The notes beneath the pieces were generated by a model that did no database searches, was not told where the DNA came from, and saw only the letters and a list, made by a program, of their open reading frames with translations. The position numbers and the translations under genes are program-made. From Flavobacterium sp. 83 (GTDB lineage: Bacteria > Bacteroidota > Bacteroidia > Flavobacteriales > Flavobacteriaceae): a stretch of DNA of 64,000 nucleotides. Location: positions 2,728,001 to 2,792,000 of the forward strand of contig NZ_JQMS01000001.1 in assembly GCF_000744835.1 (NCBI RefSeq), written 5' to 3'. Positions 61,811 through 64,000 of the stretch are shown one piece after another. Numbering within the stretch: position 1 is the stretch's first letter; each line of letters begins with the position of its first letter.

Positions 61811-61816
61811 GTTGCA

Positions 61817-63070
61817 TTACACAAACATTTGCTGCAACAATCCTTTTTTGAATAATTGCGTTTTTCCTATTTCCCCCGTAACGTTTTCTATTTTGGCATC
61901 GATATTCGATAAAAAATTGGCGATTTTTTGTTGTTCTGGAAGGGAAGGAAATTTAATTTTACATTTTCCGATTTCTCCAAGATTAATTTTTTTTGGAAAA
62001 GCTACATGAATTGTATTAGCCCATAATTCTTTTTGAAAATTAACAGATGATATATATTGATTTAAAAACGTTGAATTATATTTGTCATTTTGTTTAATAA
62101 GTGCTAGACTTACATAAAATGATGCCTTTATATCCCAATCAATTAAACGAGATGTACCGATATCTCCAATTCTAGTCATCAAAATATCACCTTTTTCAAG
62201 TTTTACTCGTTTATTTTCTTTTTCAAATACCTCTTCTGATATATATTTTGATTTTGTAAATTGATTTGCTGTTACATGTTCTACACTGTAAAAAGGTATT
62301 CCTGTTTCAACATAATTTGGTGTTTGATGAGTTCCATCATAATATTTTGCAATCTCTCCCAACTTTTTCTCTTCCCAATCCGCATAATCTTTTCCATTCT
62401 CGTCTTTAAACCTCAATTTTCCAGAGAACAACTGTTGCATTACGCCTTTTTTGTATTGGGATATCAATTCCTTTTTGCGGGAAAGTTGCTGTATTTTTTC
62501 ATCTACCGCACTTAAAAAAGAAGCGATTTTTTGTTGTTCTGGGAGGGTAGGAAATGAAATTTCATATTGTAGCAAATCAACAACAGTAATATTTGCTTGA
62601 TTTGCATTTCCTCTAGCAATACTTTTCATATAATGTTGGTATCGCTTTGTATTTATCAATCCAATAATAAATCCATTATTAACATTTTTAATGTTTTCAA
62701 ATTTCAGCATATTTTGATTTAATAATCCTTCATTTTCATTATTAATATATATACCTCTTCCAACAGCGGATTCTAGCATTTCTGGCTTAGAACCAACAGT
62801 AGTAACTACTATATTTCCTTTTCTTAATTTATATTTATCATAAATTTTTGATTTAATTTCATCAATATAAACTTTTTCAACATCATTTTTTATGCGATCT
62901 GATGATAAGTCAGAAACTCGAATAATCCTCACACCATTATCTTGATAATCCTCAGATTTAAATGCGTAACCTTTGATATATTTAGTAACATCACTTAATA
63001 AACAGGTTTCCCATTCACCATCAAATCCATTAAATCGCAATTGCGGTATATTATTTTGATAGCTCATCAT
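61817..63070 (-). CDS. hsdS: Type I restriction enzyme, specificity subunit
   Basis: 417 residues with two target-recognition domains. Each is followed by a conserved region beginning LPEQQKIA(S/N)FLS and a coiled coil (QQLSRKKELISQYKKGVMQQLFSG for the first; ENVTGEIGKTQLFKKGLLQQMF for the second). TRD1 starts PQLRFNGFDGEWETCLLSDV and TRD2 starts DWEEKKLGEIAKYYDG. HsdS sets the bipartite recognition sequence. It overlaps the hsdM stop by one base (TAATG), so the two are coupled. TRDs recombine readily, and the recognition site cannot be predicted from sequence. Confidence 0.95.
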   Translation of the reverse strand: MMSYQNNIPQLRFNGFDGEWETCLLSDVTKYIKGYAFKSEDYQDNGVRIIRVSDLSSDRIKNDVEKVYIDEIKSKIYDKYKLRKGNIVVTTVGSKPEMLESAVGRGIYINNENEGLLNQNMLKFENIKNVNNGFIIGLINTKRYQHYMKSIARGNANQANITVVDLLQYEISFPTLPEQQKIASFLSAVDEKIQQLSRKKELISQYKKGVMQQLFSGKLRFKDENGKDYADWEEKKLGEIAKYYDGTHQTPNYVETGIPFYSVEHVTANQFTKSKYISEEVFEKENKRVKLEKGDILMTRIGDIGTSRLIDWDIKASFYVSLALIKQNDKYNSTFLNQYISSVNFQKELWANTIHVAFPKKINLGEIGKCKIKFPSLPEQQKIANFLSNIDAKIENVTGEIGKTQLFKKGLLQQMFV

Positions 63071-64000
63071 TAAAATGGTGTTTCAATTCCTAATTCAGTA
63101 CAAAAACCCTCGATTGTTTCATCCGTTGTTTTACCAAGGTCTGCTAATTCCCGTAATTCAGTGGTTATGGCTTTTAAATCTATGGCATCTTCTTCTTCAA
63201 ACGTATCTACATAACGAGGAATATTCAGGTTGTAATCGTTTTCGGCAATGGTGGTAGAGACGCGATTAATCGCGTCTGTACGATTAATCGCGTCTGTACG
63301 ATCAATCGCGTCTGTACGATCAATCGCGTCTGTACAATCAATCGCGTCTGTACGGTGTATTATAATATTTTTGCTGTATTTATCTTCTTCGGTTCGGTTT
63401 TCGTAGGTGCTAATAATTTTATCAATATCCTCGGTACGCAACACGTTTTGGGTTTTCACCTTTTCAAAATGTTGGCTGGCATCTATAAACAAAATACTTC
63501 GACTGCGCTCAGCATCCTTGTTTCGGTCTTTCTTCAAAACCAAAATACAAGTTGGGATACTCGTTCCGTAAAAAATATTGGCTGGCAAGCCTATAACGGC
63601 ATCGAGGTAATTCTTCTCTTTTATCAAATATTCGCGTATGTGTCCTTCGGCACCGCCACGAAACAAAACACCGTGAGGGAGCACGATGGCCATGGTTCCG
63701 TTATCAGCAAGCTGGTGCACCATGTGTTGCACAAAGGCAAAATCGGCTTTGCTACTTGGAGCAAGTTTCCCATAGGCTGAGAAACGCTCGTCGTTCATGT
63801 GCAAAGGGCTGGCACTCCAATTTGCAGAAAAAGGAGGATTGGCCACAATGGCTTCAAAACGCATATCATAATGTTGCGGGCGTTCCAGAGTATCTTCGTT
63901 CTTAATGTCAAAACGCTTGTAGTGTACGTCGTGCATAATCATGTTCATGCGACACAAGTTGTAGGTCGTAGGATTCATTTCTTGTCCGTAAAAAGCACTT
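63070..64000 (-). CDS. hsdM: Type I restriction enzyme, methyltransferase subunit (N-terminus outside window)
   Basis: The visible C-terminal 310 residues open with AFYGQEMNPTTYNLCRMNM at the right edge, so the start lies beyond 64000. The catalytic motif IV is NPPF (in EAIVANPPFSANW), followed by the family blocks HMVHQLADNGTMAIVLPHG and AVIGLPANIFYGTSIPTCILVL. HsdM methylates adenine in the recognition site. The C-terminal region carries two unusual inserts: KDAERSRSI, read from REP family 2 palindrome (63496-63517), and a 36-residue repeat of (T/C)DAI(D/N)R units read from a tandem palindrome array (63254-63353). Both are in frame, so the gene remains open. The stop overlaps the hsdS start by one base. 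Confidence 0.9.
   Translation of the reverse strand, partial: SAFYGQEMNPTTYNLCRMNMIMHDVHYKRFDIKNEDTLERPQHYDMRFEAIVANPPFSANWSASPLHMNDERFSAYGKLAPSSKADFAFVQHMVHQLADNGTMAIVLPHGVLFRGGAEGHIREYLIKEKNYLDAVIGLPANIFYGTSIPTCILVLKKDRNKDAERSRSILFIDASQHFEKVKTQNVLRTEDIDKIISTYENRTEEDKYSKNIIIHRTDAIDCTDAIDRTDAIDRTDAINRTDAINRVSTTIAENDYNLNIPRYVDTFEEEDAIDLKAITTELRELADLGKTTDETIEGFCTELGIETPF
63254..63353. repeat. 18-bp tandem palindrome array inside hsdM
   Basis: Five consecutive 18-bp units (GATTAATCGCGTCTGTAC and variants) occupy 63264-63353, preceded by the missing left arm GTAGAGACGC at 63254-63263, so the first unit is a whole 28-bp palindrome. It is read in hsdM as repeats of TDAI(D/N)R. The period is a multiple of three, so copy number can vary without a frameshift. 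Confidence 0.95.
63496..63517. repeat. REP-like palindrome, family 2 (copy C) inside hsdM
   Basis: ACTTCGACTGCGCTCAGCATCC is the reverse complement of the family seen at 19104-19128 (CTGAGCxCAGTCGAAG core). It is translated in hsdM as DAERSRSI, between KKDRNK and LFIDASQHF, where homologues have a shorter loop. Confidence 0.8.

Noticed and set aside
63254..63353. Possible CRISPR array
   Set aside because: The units are contiguous with no unique spacers, they are in frame in hsdM, and there is no cas gene; it is a tandem palindrome array.
58167..64000. Prophage or integrative island around the hsd operon
   Set aside because: No integrase, tRNA-end attachment site or phage gene is seen in the window; the right side is cut, so an island cannot be excluded beyond it.

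Overview
The window looks like a chromosome segment of a Flavobacterium-type bacterium (Bacteroidota). It is AT-rich, many genes have a TAnnTTTG -7 promoter element, and the gene content is typical of that group: fused alpha/beta E1 dehydrogenase, DUF4369/TlpA lipoprotein, GlmM, SIMPL protein, YaiO barrel, KTSC/J-domain protein and PAS-rich histidine kinases. The genus is an inference; no rRNA gene is present.

Layout. 1-3 kb: a multi-PAS histidine kinase, cut by the left edge, with an AraC-type regulator directly upstream. 3.3-5.4 kb: small secreted or lipoproteins and an M23-like peptidase. 5.5-11.8 kb: a fused 2-oxoacid dehydrogenase E1, an M1-peptidase-like outer-membrane protein without its zinc motif, and a LOG-family protein. 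11.9-16.5 kb: uvrA, whose last 101 bp are repeated beyond a small DUF559 nuclease gene flanked by inverted repeats, then a Fic protein. 16.6-25.7 kb: ClC channel, AlkD-like protein, two tandem gamma-glutamyltransferases with an ACP phosphodiesterase, a membrane-anchored phosphatase-like protein and YaiO. 26-37.2 kb: glmM, a metzincin lipoprotein, a class V aminotransferase, an LpxL-like acyltransferase, rhomboid, SIMPL, tRNA-Tyr, a DUF4369/TlpA gene broken by an in-frame TGA, and small conserved genes. 37.2-40.5 kb: a CHASE/PAS kinase and a single-domain response regulator. 40.8-47.4 kb: small genes, a VWA/MoxR-type AAA pair, a 2OG oxygenase, an EamA transporter and a saccharopine dehydrogenase-like protein. 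47.7-57.6 kb: a GH130 protein, then a minus-strand cluster of transglutaminase-DUF2126, circularly permuted ATP-grasp/alpha-E, a second transglutaminase and a protein-glutaminase-like enzyme. 58.2-64 kb: a type I restriction-modification operon (hsdM cut by the right edge, hsdS, a RAYT transposase, hsdR).

Three regions deserve most attention. (1) The ATP-grasp/alpha-E/transglutaminase/glutaminase cluster looks like an uncharacterised peptide- or protein-modification pathway working on glutamine, glutamate or amide chemistry. Its glutaminase-like gene seems to start at a non-AUG codon just after the preceding stop. (2) The hsd operon contains a RAYT transposase and several copies of a 28-bp palindrome. 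Some copies lie in frame inside the transposase gene and, as an 18-bp tandem array, inside hsdM. hsdM also carries a copy of a second, unrelated palindrome family. (3) The DUF559 gene next to uvrA has the structure of a small mobile unit that duplicated, and so preserved, the 3' end of uvrA.

Two further start-codon anomalies were found: a lipoprotein whose signal peptide lies upstream of its first ATG, and an AraC-type regulator with a likely TTG start. All function names come from motif and family recognition by eye; no database search was run.
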